Assembly (NCBI GenBank): GCA_007026445.1
Contig: VDMD01000097.1
Location: 30,826 to 94,825 of the forward strand
Origin: Schizophyllum amplum
Taxonomy: Eukaryota > Basidiomycota > Agaricomycetes > Agaricales > Schizophyllaceae
Direction of reading: 5' to 3'
DNA: 64,000 nucleotides
This document shows positions 45,240 through 57,423 of this stretch, in pieces. The notes below the pieces were generated by a model. The model ran no database searches, was not told the DNA's origin, and saw only the letters and a program-made list of their open reading frames with translations. The first letter of the stretch is position 1. Each line of letters starts with the position of its first letter. Position numbers and translations under genes: made by a program.

Positions 45240-46004
45240 TCTCTTCGAGACTTTCCTGCTGTGATATCTCTGATGGGAGAAGGATTGGAGGAAGGGGACG
45301 GATGAAGACAGCAGCGGAGGATGTGAGTGCATACTAGCTTTCCCCCATGGACAGTGTTCTGAGTATACCTATGCTATAGTATTCGGGCTATATACCTATT
45401 GTTATTCGAGTGTTGTATCTGCGCAGCTAGCGTTTTCTTGGACAGACTACGTTGATGATCGACATTCTCGACGCAGTACGTGTGGCGACCTTGCACTCAT
45501 TCCAGGTTTGTCCGCAGACTCCAAGGCGTGCAACACGACCGCAGTGACAACACGAACAGTCACGTCACTTCCCCGCTTCCCCATCGATGACAGCGATCTC
45601 GACTGCCTAGAGAAAACGGAGTCGGCCTCGGAGGCGCAACCCCTGGCGTCGGCTTTCTCATGCACAGACGCGACAATCTCTTGACCCCGACCTAATCTCA
45701 TGACCTCGGCGCATCGTCGGCGCCTGTACGCTTCACCCTCGCGCAAAGGGCGGGCCGGGGACAGCGTTTATATAGTCGAGCGGGGGATGATGTGGGGCGA
45801 TCACGATAAGCGCCCTTAGAAGCGTCGGCGACTGCAGGGCAAATAGCGACTATAGGACCCAAGGCGACTACAGGAAGAACAGCAGCAGCAAGACAAGCAG
45901 CACGAACAATCTACCCGAGCTCAACATCAATCGCGACGTCAACAAGAAGTCCAGGGACACACAGCTCGTACCATCGACTTACGCTCACCTCTTCCTGAAC
46001 GACG
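45240..46004. other. intergenic, nothing recognised
   Basis: Holds the 3' UTR of the GPI protein and the promoter of the beta-mannosidase gene. Only short frames. An aacagcagcagcaagacaag-type purine stretch near 45.88 kb is probably 5' UTR. Confidence 0.5.
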
Positions 46005-49000
46005 ATGCCTGCTGCCGAGACGATCGTTCTGAGCTCGAATTGGGCATGGAAGCGTCGCGGGGAGGGCGCGGTGCTTGATGAACTCAAGCTGGGAGGCGCA
46101 CAAGAAGGTGAGCGGTCTGCGCGACACCGGCATACACAGAGACTAACAATCCTTTTCCGCCTTGCCTTCTCGCCGTCATCCACCCCTCGGCTGTCTCCGC
46201 CCCCCAGCCACCCCCACCAACATCGACGACCCTGCCAACCACCTGATCGACGGCTCCGTGCCCCCCACCGCGCTCACCTCCACCTGGTACCCCGCACGCA
46301 CATCTCCCTCCGAGGTACACGTCGAACTCCGCAAGGCCGGCCTCATCCCCGACCCCTACATCGGCTCCAACGAGCACGGCATCCAGTGGATCGGCGAGTC
46401 CGAATGGCTGTACAAGTGCGAGTTCGCCGGAGACAGTCAGAAGAGGCGCGGGCTGCTCGAATTCGCGGGCCTGGATGCCATATGTGATGTGTATCTGGTG
46501 CGTTTCTGTGCTGTTGTGAAGAGACATGACTTAACGACTGATTGACACGCATATATGCTGTTTTCTGTTTGCAGAATGGAACCCGGATTTTCTCGTCGGA
46601 CAACCAGTTTCGGACTTGGGTGCATGCGCTGGCGCCGGGGGAGCTGAAGGCGCAAAATGTGCTTCTCATCCACTTCAAGTCTGCGAAGGCGCTTGCGCTT
46701 GCGGAGGAGGCCAAATACGGCCGTGTGCGCGCGGGGTCGACCAACCTTGGCGCGCCGAGCAGAGTCTACGTGCGCAAGGCGCAGTACGACTGGCGGTGGG
46801 ACTGGGTAAGTCAACGCCCATGTGTTACTTGACTATATGCTTTTGCTGACATTGTCCGTCTGCGTACGCTTGTAGGGTCCCGAGCTGATGACATGTGGTG
46901 TTTACCGCCCGGTTACGCTCAAGTTCTTCGACGCGCGGATTGCGGATGTGTTCACGAAGGCGAGCCTGGTTAGCACGCCGACGAGGGGCTCGAAGGCGAG
47001 AGCGACCTTGCGCCTGGACCTCACCGTCGATGGTCTCGCCGCCCGCGCTATAGTGGTGCTCCGCGAGAAGGGCGGCGGGCAGGAGGTCAAGAGGGAAGAA
47101 GTGGACCTGACGAAAGCCGGGGGCGTGCCCACGGCTGGTGTGAAGTCGTTGACGGGTGACGAAATTGTGGCGAGCGAGGCCGTCGGTGTGTGCGGGTGTT
47201 TTTGATATGATCCCGAAGCTTGCTCACGCCTCGCGCGGCTGTCAGGTCCGGATGTGGCTGCCGCGGCGCATGGAACGGTGTACAAGGACGTCATTTCATG
47301 GACCAACTTGGAGGTGAAGCCGTGGTGGCCGACCGGGTACGGCGCGCCGGATATGTACGAGGTGGAGGTGGAGGTTTTGGCGGAGGTATATCCGACATAC
47401 TCCAGCTGAGAGATTTGTATGCATCTGACACGGCTGCCTACCAGGACAACACCGCGCTGGACAGTACCACCAAGCGCGTCGGATTCCGCTCCGTTGAGCT
47501 CGTGCAGGACGCGCTGAAGGAGGCGGACGAATATGGGACCGGGACCACATTCTTCTTCAGGGTAAATGGGGTGCGGATGTTCATGGGAGGTGAGTGGCGC
47601 GGTTCTGCTCGCCACTTTTCTTCGTTGAACTCCCTTTCTTGCTGAGTCGTCCATATTCGTGGTCGAAGTATTGACTTACCCCGACAGGCTCTAACTGGAT
47701 CCCTGCGGACAACTTCTTGACGACGCTAACCCCCGAGCGGTACCGTGCGTGGCTGACGCTGTTACGCGATGGGAACCAGAATATGGTCCGCCTATGGGGC
47801 GGTGGGGTGTACGAGCCAGACTGCTTCTACGACGCATGTGATGGTCAGTCATGTGCTTTTATGGCACGACTGACGAGCTGACACCTGTCCCAACAGACCT
47901 CGGCCTCCTCGTCTGGCAGGACTTCCAGTTCGCGTGCGGCGTGTATCCTGCGCACCCTGCCTTTGTGGCCACGGTGCGGCAGGAAGTGGTGGATAATGTG
48001 ACGCGCATGCGCCATCATCCGAGTTTGGCGATTTATTGTGGGAATAATGAGGCAAGTCTAGCGACTTGTCTGCAGAGGTTCGGTGTATACTGACACGTAT
48101 GCGGATGCAGGACTACCAAATGGTACTGCAGTGGGGAGGTGAGTGCGATTTTGAAAATTGCGGTGGGGCATCTTGCTGATCGCAATGTGATGTGCTCAGA
48201 CGTCGCCGCGCTGCCGGCGCGCAAGCTCTACGAGGAGGTCTTCCCGGAGGTTGTCGGCGCGCTCACGGACCCTGCTGTGCCGTACCACCGTGGGTCGCCG
48301 TATGGCGGGAAGGGCTGGGATACGGCGGATCCGACCATAGGAGATGTGCATCAGGTGAGATATTTACTTACGTGGTGAGTCCATTCGAGGAGGCTGATCA
48401 TGTTCATGTGTAGTGGAACATCTGGGGCGGCAAGGAGCTCCCGTACCAGGAGTACGACCATATGGGAGGGCGGTTTGTCTCGTAAGTGTCCGTTGTTTGC
48501 TTATTCGGGGTCGTAGAACTCATGTCCCTTAGCGAGTTCGGCCTGCCGTCTCTCCCTGTCATGTCGACCATCATACATTGGATGGGCGACGCGCCGGCGA
48601 GCGAGTACTACTCCCAATCCCCGCTCGTCGCGCAACACAACCGCGCGGGCTCGTTCGAGAGACGCTTCGCGATCGTGATGAACGAGAACTTCCGGCTGAC
48701 GGAGGATCTGGAGACGTACGCGTTCCATACACAGGTGTGTGTGGCTGGCCTGTCGTGCTCATTCTTCGGCGTTTGAGTAGAGCGAAGATGTTCGGGCTGT
48801 ATTGACAACACCATCCCCAGATGATGCAGAGCGACGGCGTTGGCTGGGCCTACCAGGCCTGGCGCCGCAAATGGGCCGGGCCTGGCAAAGAATATGTGCG
48901 TGTGATGTATATAAAGGCTGAGGGGACGAATGAGCTGACCGGGTATATGTAGACTTCCGGTGCGCTTGTGTGGCAGTCGAACGATTGTTGGCCGGTCGCG

Positions 49001-49930
49001 TCGTGGGCGATTATCGATTATTTCGTGAGTGAATGAGCGTTATCTCGGCGCGGATAGAACTGAGCTCATTCCTCACAGCTGCGCCCGAAACCCATCTACT
49101 ACACCATGAAGCGGCACCTGGCGCCAGTGTCGGTTGGGATATATCGCGAGGCGAGTGATAGCTTGGTAAGCAGTCAAGTGCGGGGAAACTGACGATTTTC
49201 TCTTAGGTCATTCACAATCGTCCAACGGACAGACCCCGGCAGGTAAGCAACCTTGATCGGCGCTCGTCTGAGTCCGCTTATAACGTCTTTCTCTGACCTT
49301 TAGTACTACGAATTCGCCGCTATCCAATCGCATGGTGCCAAGCTCGACGTCTGGGGCTGCAACGCCACCTTGGAGCCCATAGAGGCGCGTCTCGAGCTGT
49401 TCTGCGTCGACCTCCAGTCCGACTGGACAGCTACATCCACGCACGACGTCACCCTTCTCCCGAACCGGTCGACAGACATACTCGTTGGGATCCCGTGTCC
49501 GGCGCCGCCGAAGGAAGGGAAGACGCCGCCGTCGGGTGATCCTGCGTGGACGACCAGCTGCACTGTTGTCGTCCAGGCGAGGCTGGTGGCGCTGAGTGGA
49601 TCGTCGCTGGGCGTGGAAGGCGCTGTGATTGCACGAGGCGTGGATTGGCCGCAGCCTTACCGCGTCCTGCGTTTCCCCGACCCCGAGCTGAAGATCACGA
49701 CGGGCGATATGGGCAAGGACGGAGCACGGGAGCTTACGATCACGGCAGGCAAGCCAGCGAAGGGCGTCTTCCTGACCGTGGACGGTGATGACGCAGGATT
49801 GAAGTGGAGCGACAACTCGTTGGATGTGATGCCGGGAGATGCGCAGAAGGTGACGGTGTGGGGGCTCAAGGAGCCCAGCACGTTGCGGGTGGCGTATATG
49901 GGGAGGGAGAAGGCAGCGACGGTGGTCTGA
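46005..49930 (+). CDS. beta-mannosidase, glycoside hydrolase family 2
   Basis: Retaining exo-enzyme that removes beta-1,4 mannose from mannan oligosaccharides or N-glycan cores. Roughly 930 aa, 17 exons with 16 short introns, all frame-consistent. Seen: N-terminal sugar-binding domain (LSSNWAWKRRGEG, GIQWIGESEWLYKCEF, FAGLDAICDVYLNG), DWRWDWGPELMTCGVYRPVTL, the TIM-barrel part NWIPADNFLT, NQNMVRLWGGGVYE, LLVWQDFQFACGVYP, the acid/base Glu in LAIYCGNNE, and the nucleophile Glu in SEFGLPSLP. Then GALVWQSNDCWPVASWAIIDY and the C-terminal beta domains. No signal peptide at MPAAETIVLSSNW, so an intracellular or vacuolar enzyme. The intron just after the acid/base Glu uses a GC donor. Confidence 0.93.
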
Positions 49931-49974
49931 GAATATACGGAATGAATAAGAGCTCTTCCAGAATGTACAAGCGA

Positions 49975-51169
49975 CTATGTAACTCGTATATCAGCGACCA
50001 AAGTTACTGACAATTGCCTTCCCTGATCCAGAAGTAAGTGCACCGCAGATATAGAGCAAATCATGGGTGCGTACAAGTCATCGTCGTAATCTTGAAGTCT
50101 TTGCAGTTCTTCCCAATCCTTGCCCAACATGAATATTTCGGGAAGACGCGCCCAAAACTCTTGCTGCCCCTGCGTGATGATACGCCTGACCTCCTGCTCG
50201 CATGCGTCGCATATCGTATATTCGTCCTCGCGCAACGCCGATACGATATCTTGCAAGCCAAACAGATAGATGCCCTGCCTGGACTGCAAGTGCTGCGGAG
50301 AGAAGTACGCAGGCTTGACGCAACCGCCGAGTTGGCATTCCGATGGAACAATTTGTTCGTACACGAAAGGAAGTATGCCGCCTGTTTGGGAACGCCAGAT
50401 GATTAGCAAGCCGTGGTAAAGGATGTTCTTGTCGGCAGCGCTGATCTCAATGTCTTCATAGATTTTGTCCTTCGGACCACTGGCCGCCAGCAGGAATGCG
50501 CTCGGGAGGAGAGTCGTCGCGTTCGTTGCTCGACCCAACACGATCATTTGAGCAGCTAGCTTGGGTTCTGGGATGGTGCCGGGCTCCCAATAATCCGAGG
50601 TGGAGGGGAAGCCTTGGCTCAAGAGGTATATACACTTGCGGCGGAACACGGTGATTCGGTATTTGGTCGAAAGGCGAAGGATGCTGGAGATCGCTGTGAA
50701 GCTGTCGTCCAGTTCTTCAGTGCTCAGCTGGTCGAAGTATCTGTGTAGCATGAGTTGAAACAAGGGTCAACAACAGAAGAGGAGGAAGCAACGCACTCCA
50801 TAGAGTTGTATAACGCATCCAGCAGAGTGCACCAATCGCAGCTCTCGTCGCCCGCCATTCGCACGACATGGCAGCCTTCCTCCATCTCCTCGGCGACGGG
50901 CTGCGGTACCTGCAGCATGTCCTTGAACACGGCCGAGCGACCCGCTAGTATCTAAAAGCAGTTTCCTTCAGCCTAACACCTTGTTTGTATAGAAATCGCA
51001 AGCTCACCGTCTGATGTACACGAAAGAGCGTGTTGTCGACATGAAGGACGATCGACCCATCGCTATACCAGTGTTTTTCGTGTCTGATAGCGCTCGTATG
51101 GCTGAATTCCTCTGTATCATCGATCCTTTGACGCTTGAGAGCTGGCTGAGAGCTCCTTTCGTCGGGCAT
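49975..51169 (-). CDS. BTB/POZ-domain protein 1
   Basis: About 370 aa, three exons (51169..51008, 50951.., last from about 50.75 kb). BTB start HWYSDGSIVLHVDNTLFRVHQT, then GRSAVFKDMLQVPQP, VRMAGDESCDWCTLLDALY, and the BACK-like region YRITVFRRKCIYLLS. C-terminal motif of four cysteines (C-x4-C-x36-C-x2-C) and RLPEIFMLGKDWEELQRLQD. BTB proteins of this type are candidate CUL3 adaptors; no target known. It is the most diverged of the four paralogues here, and its last 30 residues after YDDDLYAP are not shared, so a 3' intron may be missed. Confidence 0.85.
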
Positions 51170-51629
51170 AGCAAGCAATGTGGATGAAGGAAAGTTGCAC
51201 TGTAAGTACAACAAAGACGCGAGGACCCGATATCCCGCTCAACGCCGAAGTTGAATCGCGCCTTGCTCAGTGCGTCGCGTCAAGCTTCAAGCTTCAAGAC
51301 TTGGTGTCGTCGCTCAAGCGCTCACTCCTCGTCTATAAAGTTCCACTATATCATACATCAGACGTCAGCCTTACATTTTCAGGTTTCGGGCATATGCCGA
51401 TCGCCTCGACGAGCTGCGAGAGCCCTTTGCTTCGCCGACCATCACAGCTTCACCCAGACGCGCCCGTGAGACTTCGCAAGCCGACGTGGGACGCAGTGAA
51501 TAATGACAGTCATATTGGTTGCATACATCGATATATTGTGTATGGGCTGGGAAAAGAGCGCATTCATCTGCGAAGAGCAAGCGAAGAGAATCAGTATATC
51601 TTGATATGAGGGAAGGAAGTATCGCAGAC

Positions 51630-52735
51630 TCACGAGTTGGGGGTACCATCGTTATCCTGGATGCGTCGCAGCTCGTCCCAGTCCTTGCCCAGATGAAATA
51701 TCTCGGGAAGGCGCTCCCATGTTTTCTGGCGGCCCTCGCAAAAGGTATCTTTCACCTTCGTCCAGCAAGGGTCGCAAACTTTGCCCTTGATAGTGCCAAA
51801 ACTCTCGGGAGTGAAGAAGTAGATCTGGTACGGTTGCCGCCGATAACTGCGCAGTGCGTTTTCCAAGGAGCAGTCGAGAAAGGCCTGGCAATCTGCGGAT
51901 GGTGCAAAAGTGTGGATGAAGGGAAACATGTCATCGCTTTGCGCAGCCAGCAGGGTAAGTGCTCCTCGATACAGGTCGACCTTGTCCTGAGGTGATAGCG
52001 AGGGCACTACAGCGTCAAGGGCAGCTGAGCCATGGCGTGTAGCCACGAAGGTAGCGAGGCGCAGGAAAGCATATGGCAGTGGCATTAGGATGTTGAGTTC
52101 CCGACCGAGGTTGATCATGTCGCAGCATTCACCCCATTGGACAACGCCAGCAGGTTTTGCCTGCCACGTAACGCCGGAGGGGAAGTGGGACGACAAAATG
52201 ACGATGCACTTCCTTCGGTAAGAGATGATGAGGTACTTTGTTGCCAGGCGCAGAATACCGGATATGCAGGGGAAGATCTCGCTGAACTCCTGCGAGGCGA
52301 GCGCGTCGAAGCTGCTTGATGTTAGTGCGGGTTGCTCGGGAACATTCTACGGACTTTCAACGCACTACAGTGTGGTGTCGTACATGGCATCCAAAAGAGG
52401 GACCCAGTCAACGCTTTTGTCGCCCCCTAACCGAACTACGGGGCATCCCTCCACTTGCTCTTCCCCCTCGGGTTGCGGCACGCCGAAGAGATCCTTGAAG
52501 AAGTCCGAGTGCCTCTCTAAGGTCTGTACTACGCATCAGCTCGCTTTGTCGTCATGGTTCCCTTGAGCTTTCTCACCGTTTGATGGACCCTGAAGAGGAC
52601 GTCGTCGACGTGCAGCACGATAGAGCCGTCGCGGTACCAGTGCGTGCCGTGACGAGTCGCGGCGGTGACAGAGACTTCCCCCTCGTCAGTTCTCTGACGT
52701 TTGGCTACCCGTTCGCGAGTGTCTGATCGATTCAT
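51630..52735 (-). CDS. BTB/POZ-domain protein 2
   Basis: About 336 aa, three exons (52735..52577, 52523.., last from about 52.33 kb to 51630). GTHWYRDGSIVLHVDDVLFRVHQT, SDFFKDLFGVPQPEGEEQVEG, VRLGGDKSVDWVPLLDAMYD, SFDALASQEF, then C-x5-C-x31-C-x2-C and WERLPEIFHLGKDWDELRRIQDND. Intron positions are identical to BTB 3. The same frame is open about 95 codons further upstream (GDGQQQVEG..WALVDEDS), and similar sequence precedes BTB 3, so a longer N-terminus is possible. Head-to-head with F-box 1. Its 3' flank (51.40-51.60 kb) resembles that of the BTB pseudogene (61.76-61.95 kb). Confidence 0.87.
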
Positions 52736-53725
52736 GCCGAGGGAAGCGCTGCGATACTTAGTGGGTGGACGATACAAAGAATTGATTGAGCGCTCAGGCG
52801 CCAACGGACCATCGGACCGATTCGATCGTGAGTCCTCGTCAACAAGCGCCCATGATTCTGAACCTTCAACTTGCTGCTGACCGTCACCTATCGATCTGTC
52901 ATGTCTTTTGTGTACCATGTCTTTCTTTGAGCTCATGTTGCCCAAATGCCTCTTCTTCAAGCTCAGCAAACATCTTATCTCCAGCCGGCGGTGACACGTT
53001 TGAATGAGTAGCCCTCGACGCAATCCCAGTATTCCTTTGTTTCCCGAACGAGAAGCACCCGGATGGCCCGGCCGTCAGCTGGCTCGCCGATGGCGCGGCG
53101 CCCCCGCAGCTCAATCTCGACAGTGATCCCTTTGTTTCCCAAACGGGTTAGGCTGCGACCCCATGAAGCCTACGAAGTCGTCCCAGAATGGCAGGACTTG
53201 TTCTTGCTTGACGACAGACGCCATGGCCGTTACTTATAGCAGACACGGATCCGACGATGCATCCAGTCCGGACCCATCATACCCTCCCACCACACCTTCC
53301 TTCGTACGCCTGGTGCGGCGTCCTGACCTCAGCTGCTGGTGCGACGTTCGCCCATCTCGCTACCGCAGCGCTCCTTTAGCGACGTAAATCATTACGCGGC
53401 GCTCATCTTGGTGCGCTTGATGTCTACACATGCCGCGATTCCGGTTAACGTGGCTAGCAGTGTTTGCTTCTCGACATCACCTGCAACACTCTCGTTTTCA
53501 CCTCGAACTCCTCCTTAATACCTTCACAATCATCATCACCGAAGCTATGTCATTGCTGCGGCCTTCGGTCACAGCAGAGCTGCAGCGGCTGGGCATACCA
53601 GAACGATCACCCCCAGCGCATCGCTACTACCTCCCGTCATCCCGCGCGGCGCGTATCTAATCGAGTTGCCCCCGCTGAGCCCGTCAACGAGTCCGGCTCA
53701 ATCCACGACGAACCCGGCTCGGCTC

Positions 53726-55383
53726 ATGAGTACAGTTCAACATGAGGTAAGTACCCGCGTCTTTTCTTTCGCCACTGTCCTGATTTTTTGATACAGGTTC
53801 CATCTTTTCCCTCTTCGGCTGCTGCTCCGGCTGTCTCGCCCGTTGCTTCATCCGACTCCCCTGGTGCTGAAGGCGATGTCCTCCTACTCGAACATGTCCC
53901 CCCGATCAACCGCCTCCCCGTCGAACTGCTCGCCGAAATCTTCTTTCACACACTCCCTTCTCCTGACGTATTTTGGTCTTCAGCCTTTACTAGCTCATGG
54001 TACGGCAACACCTTCCGTTTTCGCAGGGGTCCGATTGCATCAGCCACCTCAGATGCTGCTGCATGTATGTCTGTGCCTACACCGCCTATACCTCTACTAG
54101 CCCTCCCCGCCCACATGGTCGTCCCGTCGCCCGTGTTCCTCCCCTCGCCCATGGTCCTGACCGCGGTCTGCGCGTATTGGAGGGCCGTTGCGATCGGCAC
54201 GTCCATGTTTTGGAATCGAATTATTGTGGGGAAGCTCGATGCGCCTTGTCAGCTGCGCTGGGCCGAGCTGCAAGTCGCGCGATCGAAAGATCTCCCCCTC
54301 ATCATCCGCGTTCGCGCGTCGTCGAAGGAGGCCTGCATTGTGGCGCGAGATGCCCGCGCTGTGGCACAAGATTCTGCGCTGTTCGATGGCATGCTACGTG
54401 TTCTGATGCCCCATGCCCGGCGATGGCGGGAGGTGGTTTTGGACATCAGCAATCTTTCCGGGAGGCTGACTCTGCATCCTCTACCGGCGTCAGAGGAGGA
54501 TACAGAGACAGCTGTTTCTCATCTGGAGTCAGCGGCCCTCCTGCGGCGCGACGGCCAACAACAGGGCTCTTGCATAGAGTTCTGGAACTGGGCCATGTCG
54601 TCGCCGAACATGCGGCGCGTTACCCTTGACTCCGGATACGACTTCCTGCTACGTCCTGATGAGGCTCCCGCTGCCTGGGATCAAATACAGGCCGTCAATC
54701 TTTGGAACCGGGACGTCGGCTTGTTGGAGTTACTCAATCTCCTGCGAGCCTGCCCGCGCATCGAGGTCCTTCACGTTGACTGCCTGGCGTGGACAAGCGC
54801 TCTAGATTCCCAGATTGACGTGGCCGTGCTGCCGCGCGTTGTCGCGCCACATCTTCACACCCTCGTCCTCGTGAATAATATGTGCATGGGCTTCAACTTC
54901 TTTCGCCTCCTCGACGCACCGCAGCTACGCCATCTTGCGGTCGACGAATTTTGTAGGCAGTACCCGAACTTGGAGTCTCGGTCTCGCATATGGATGGCTA
55001 TCCAAGACATGCTGGCCAGCTCTGCAGTACGGCTTACCAGCTTTTACTGTGCCCACAGCTGGCAAAACATCTTCTTGGATATCATCCGCCTCGATGCACT
55101 GCAAGATGTCGAGGAACTGTCATTTGTGAATGCACCCTTCGATGACGCACTCGCGGGGATGTTGATTCTTGATGACGAGACACGCTTCCTACCGCGTCTC
55201 GAAGATCTAACGCTGGGCACATGCGGGTGTCGCTCTTGCGGCACATTTGACGATATGGTCATGTCACGAGTCGGCACACTGAAAGTGCTAGACATTCACC
55301 ATCTGACAAACTCGTATAACAGGAGGGTCCTTGAGGCGGCGAAAGCACGAGGTTTGACTCTATATCTTCAGAATACACCATGA
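53726..55383 (+). CDS. F-box protein 1 of local pair
   Basis: 536 aa: short exon 53726..53746 (MSTVQHE) and exon 53797..55383. F-box helix INRLPVELLAEIFFHTLP, then an inserted stretch (WYGNTFRFRRGPIASATSDA to PSPVFLPSP) and the second F-box part TAVCAYWRAVAIGTSMFWNRI. Leucine-rich remainder with LLNLLRACPRIEVLHVDCLAW, HLHTLVLVNNM, LLDAPQLRHLAVDEF, MSRVGTLKVLDIHHL. Expected SCF substrate receptor. In-frame sequence upstream of the chosen ATG matches the N-terminus of F-box 2 (LPPVIPRGAYLIELPPLSPS), but the ATG used by F-box 2 is not conserved, so the true start may lie in another exon. Confidence 0.85.
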
Positions 55384-55462
55384 GTACGATACTTTACAAA
55401 TATTTACAAATCAGTGACCACTGTACTTATTTACATCACAATCATCTCTGTGCGTGTGATCA

Positions 55463-57423
55463 TTATATCGAAGCTGAGCCATGCAGTATCATCATGTCCG
55501 GGCCAATGACTCGGGTTACTGGTGTGATGTGGGAGAAACTCTCTGCAAGCTTCTGCACACCAATGCTTTGAGTGACCGTATACTGAATGTCAACAGCCAT
55601 CAGCGAAGACAGATTGACCCGAGAGTTTACAAACCACTGCCACAGGTTAGCACCAATTTGCAAACCTGCAACATTGCACAACAGGCGCCATAGGCCTGTC
55701 TGCGGACAGACTTTGCCAAAAATGTCCTCCAATACGACGTCGGGCGCCATTGAGGAGATTGTGAGGGCTTTGATACGGTTGTATGTGTCTGTGTCGGTTG
55801 GAATTCCTGGCGTATCGGCCTGACCAGCAGCAAGATGCGCTACCTTCAAGGAAAGTAGCACGTCACGGGAGGTAGCTTGAACTTCGGCAAGCTTGACGCA
55901 GTCGTCCACAGTGACATCGCACCGCAGATCCAGGCAGGTGACGTCGAAACCGCTGAGGAGATCGACAGAAGTCCATGGGTAGGGGACATTTTGCTTGGTG
56001 CCGGAGTATGAAACGCTTTTCAGCGTCAAAGCAGAAGGTGCAGGGTATGAGCTAGGAGCTCCCGCGTCGTCCAAGATATCATTCGGCATCTGCAGGTCGA
56101 TGTCCTTCCAGAATTGGGAAAGAGTCACGTCCGTGAACAGGGCATAGAATAGGGCGTCGACAGGCGCACGCTTCTTTGCGCGCGTGGTGCGAAGCTGAAC
56201 CCGCAATCCTCGGCCTGCGTTCGCGTAGCCGGTCTTGGATCTCTTGATATGATCAATCAGGGAGGCGAGATCGGCGTCGAATGTGCGCTCCCTGCCTTTG
56301 TCGTCAATGACGACCGTAAGAACGTCGTCAAGCTCTTCGTAGACAAGTCGGAGCTTCGTGGCGTGCAGTTGCTTCTTCGTCGACGAGGTGATCCCTTTAT
56401 CTTCGGTAGGCACCCTCATGCTGCCGGTGACGGTAGCCGCAAAACGTTCCTTAACCGGAGGAGCACGCGGCAGCGCCAACGGCAATTCAATACCGTCACG
56501 GTCTGTTGAAAATGAGCCTCTCAGCGCCACGGTAGGTGAGGCATCATTACCTGCATCCTCGTGCCTATGGTCTTTCGCAGCGGTACAAGCTTCGCCTTGC
56601 TTATCACCGAGGTCACTGCTGGGTATGGCCAAAGATCCTCCGGAAGATTAATGATATCAGCGAAGCCCGACAGCGGCTCATCGGAGGGTATCTCGTGGAT
56701 CCCATTGTCAGCCTCCGCAGCACCGAGCTCCTCTAGTACGAAATATCAGCTAGACTATTCGTATGAAGAAACAAAAGCTTACCCGTTTGGACCCAGTCGG
56801 AAGGCGTGGGCGGAAGTGACTGGCCGAACGGCACAATCCGTGGAGGACGCGGATGGACCACAGCATTGTAAGCGTTGTCGTATTCAATCCTGGACGATTT
56901 GACGGCGGGAACAGAGGACGCAGACACGAGAAGGCCGAGTGCGTTGTTCTGGTGGTAAGGCACGTGCGGCGGCTGCGAGACCGGCAGCGAATATTGTCTT
57001 CTTGGACCGCAGGAGCGGCGGTCAAAGACGAAGGTGCTCTATCGGACCGACAGAGGCGTCGGGGACGGTAGATATTTGCGGCGCACGACCGGCGTGGCCA
57101 TGAAGTGATCGCAGGCGTTCGTTGTTGGTGGCATACTCAGAGAGGATACAACCATAGAGCCTCTGTCGTTCGGCATGATCAGCGCTGAGAAGGACTCCCG
57201 TGTCGGAAGCGATGGTGCGGAGGAATAGATTATAGAAGTCTTGATCCTTCTTGAGAATGTGGCGGAACTGATTGTCGTCCATCATACCTGGGGACAGAAT
57301 ATTCAGCCAACCCGAAGAAGGTTTTGTGAAGTCGCCAACGTACCGGTGATAGTCGAATTCAATCCCTGAGTTCAGAGTAGAGAGGTTGTAGAGGTAAAGG
57401 TGCTGGTAGAATGCGAGAATTGC
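55463..57423 (-). CDS. hypothetical protein in BTB/F-box cluster
   Basis: Multi-exon gene of unknown function; 5' end not found. Coherent pieces in order: FYQHLYLYNLSTLNSGIEFDYHR (to a GTACGT donor at about 57.34 kb), MMDDNQFRHILKKDQDFYNLF..LSADHAERQRLYGCILSEYA, NALGLLVSASSVPAVKSSRIE..PPRIVPFGQSLPPTPSDWVQTG, ELGAAEADNGIHEIPSD..FADIINLPEDLWPYPAVTSV, and the long last exon with KLRLVYEELDDVLTVVIDDKG, DALFYALFTDVTLSQFWKDIDLQMP, LDLRCDVTVDDCVKLAEVQAT, ending MMILHGSASI. The join before DRDGIELPLALPRAPP is out of frame in the obvious splice, so either an unusual splice or a lesion exists near 56.5 kb. No known domain recognised. Confidence 0.6.

Noticed and set aside
45447..45746. 99-codon minus-strand frame upstream of beta-mannosidase
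   Set aside because: No recognisable segment; lies in the expected promoter/3' UTR interval.
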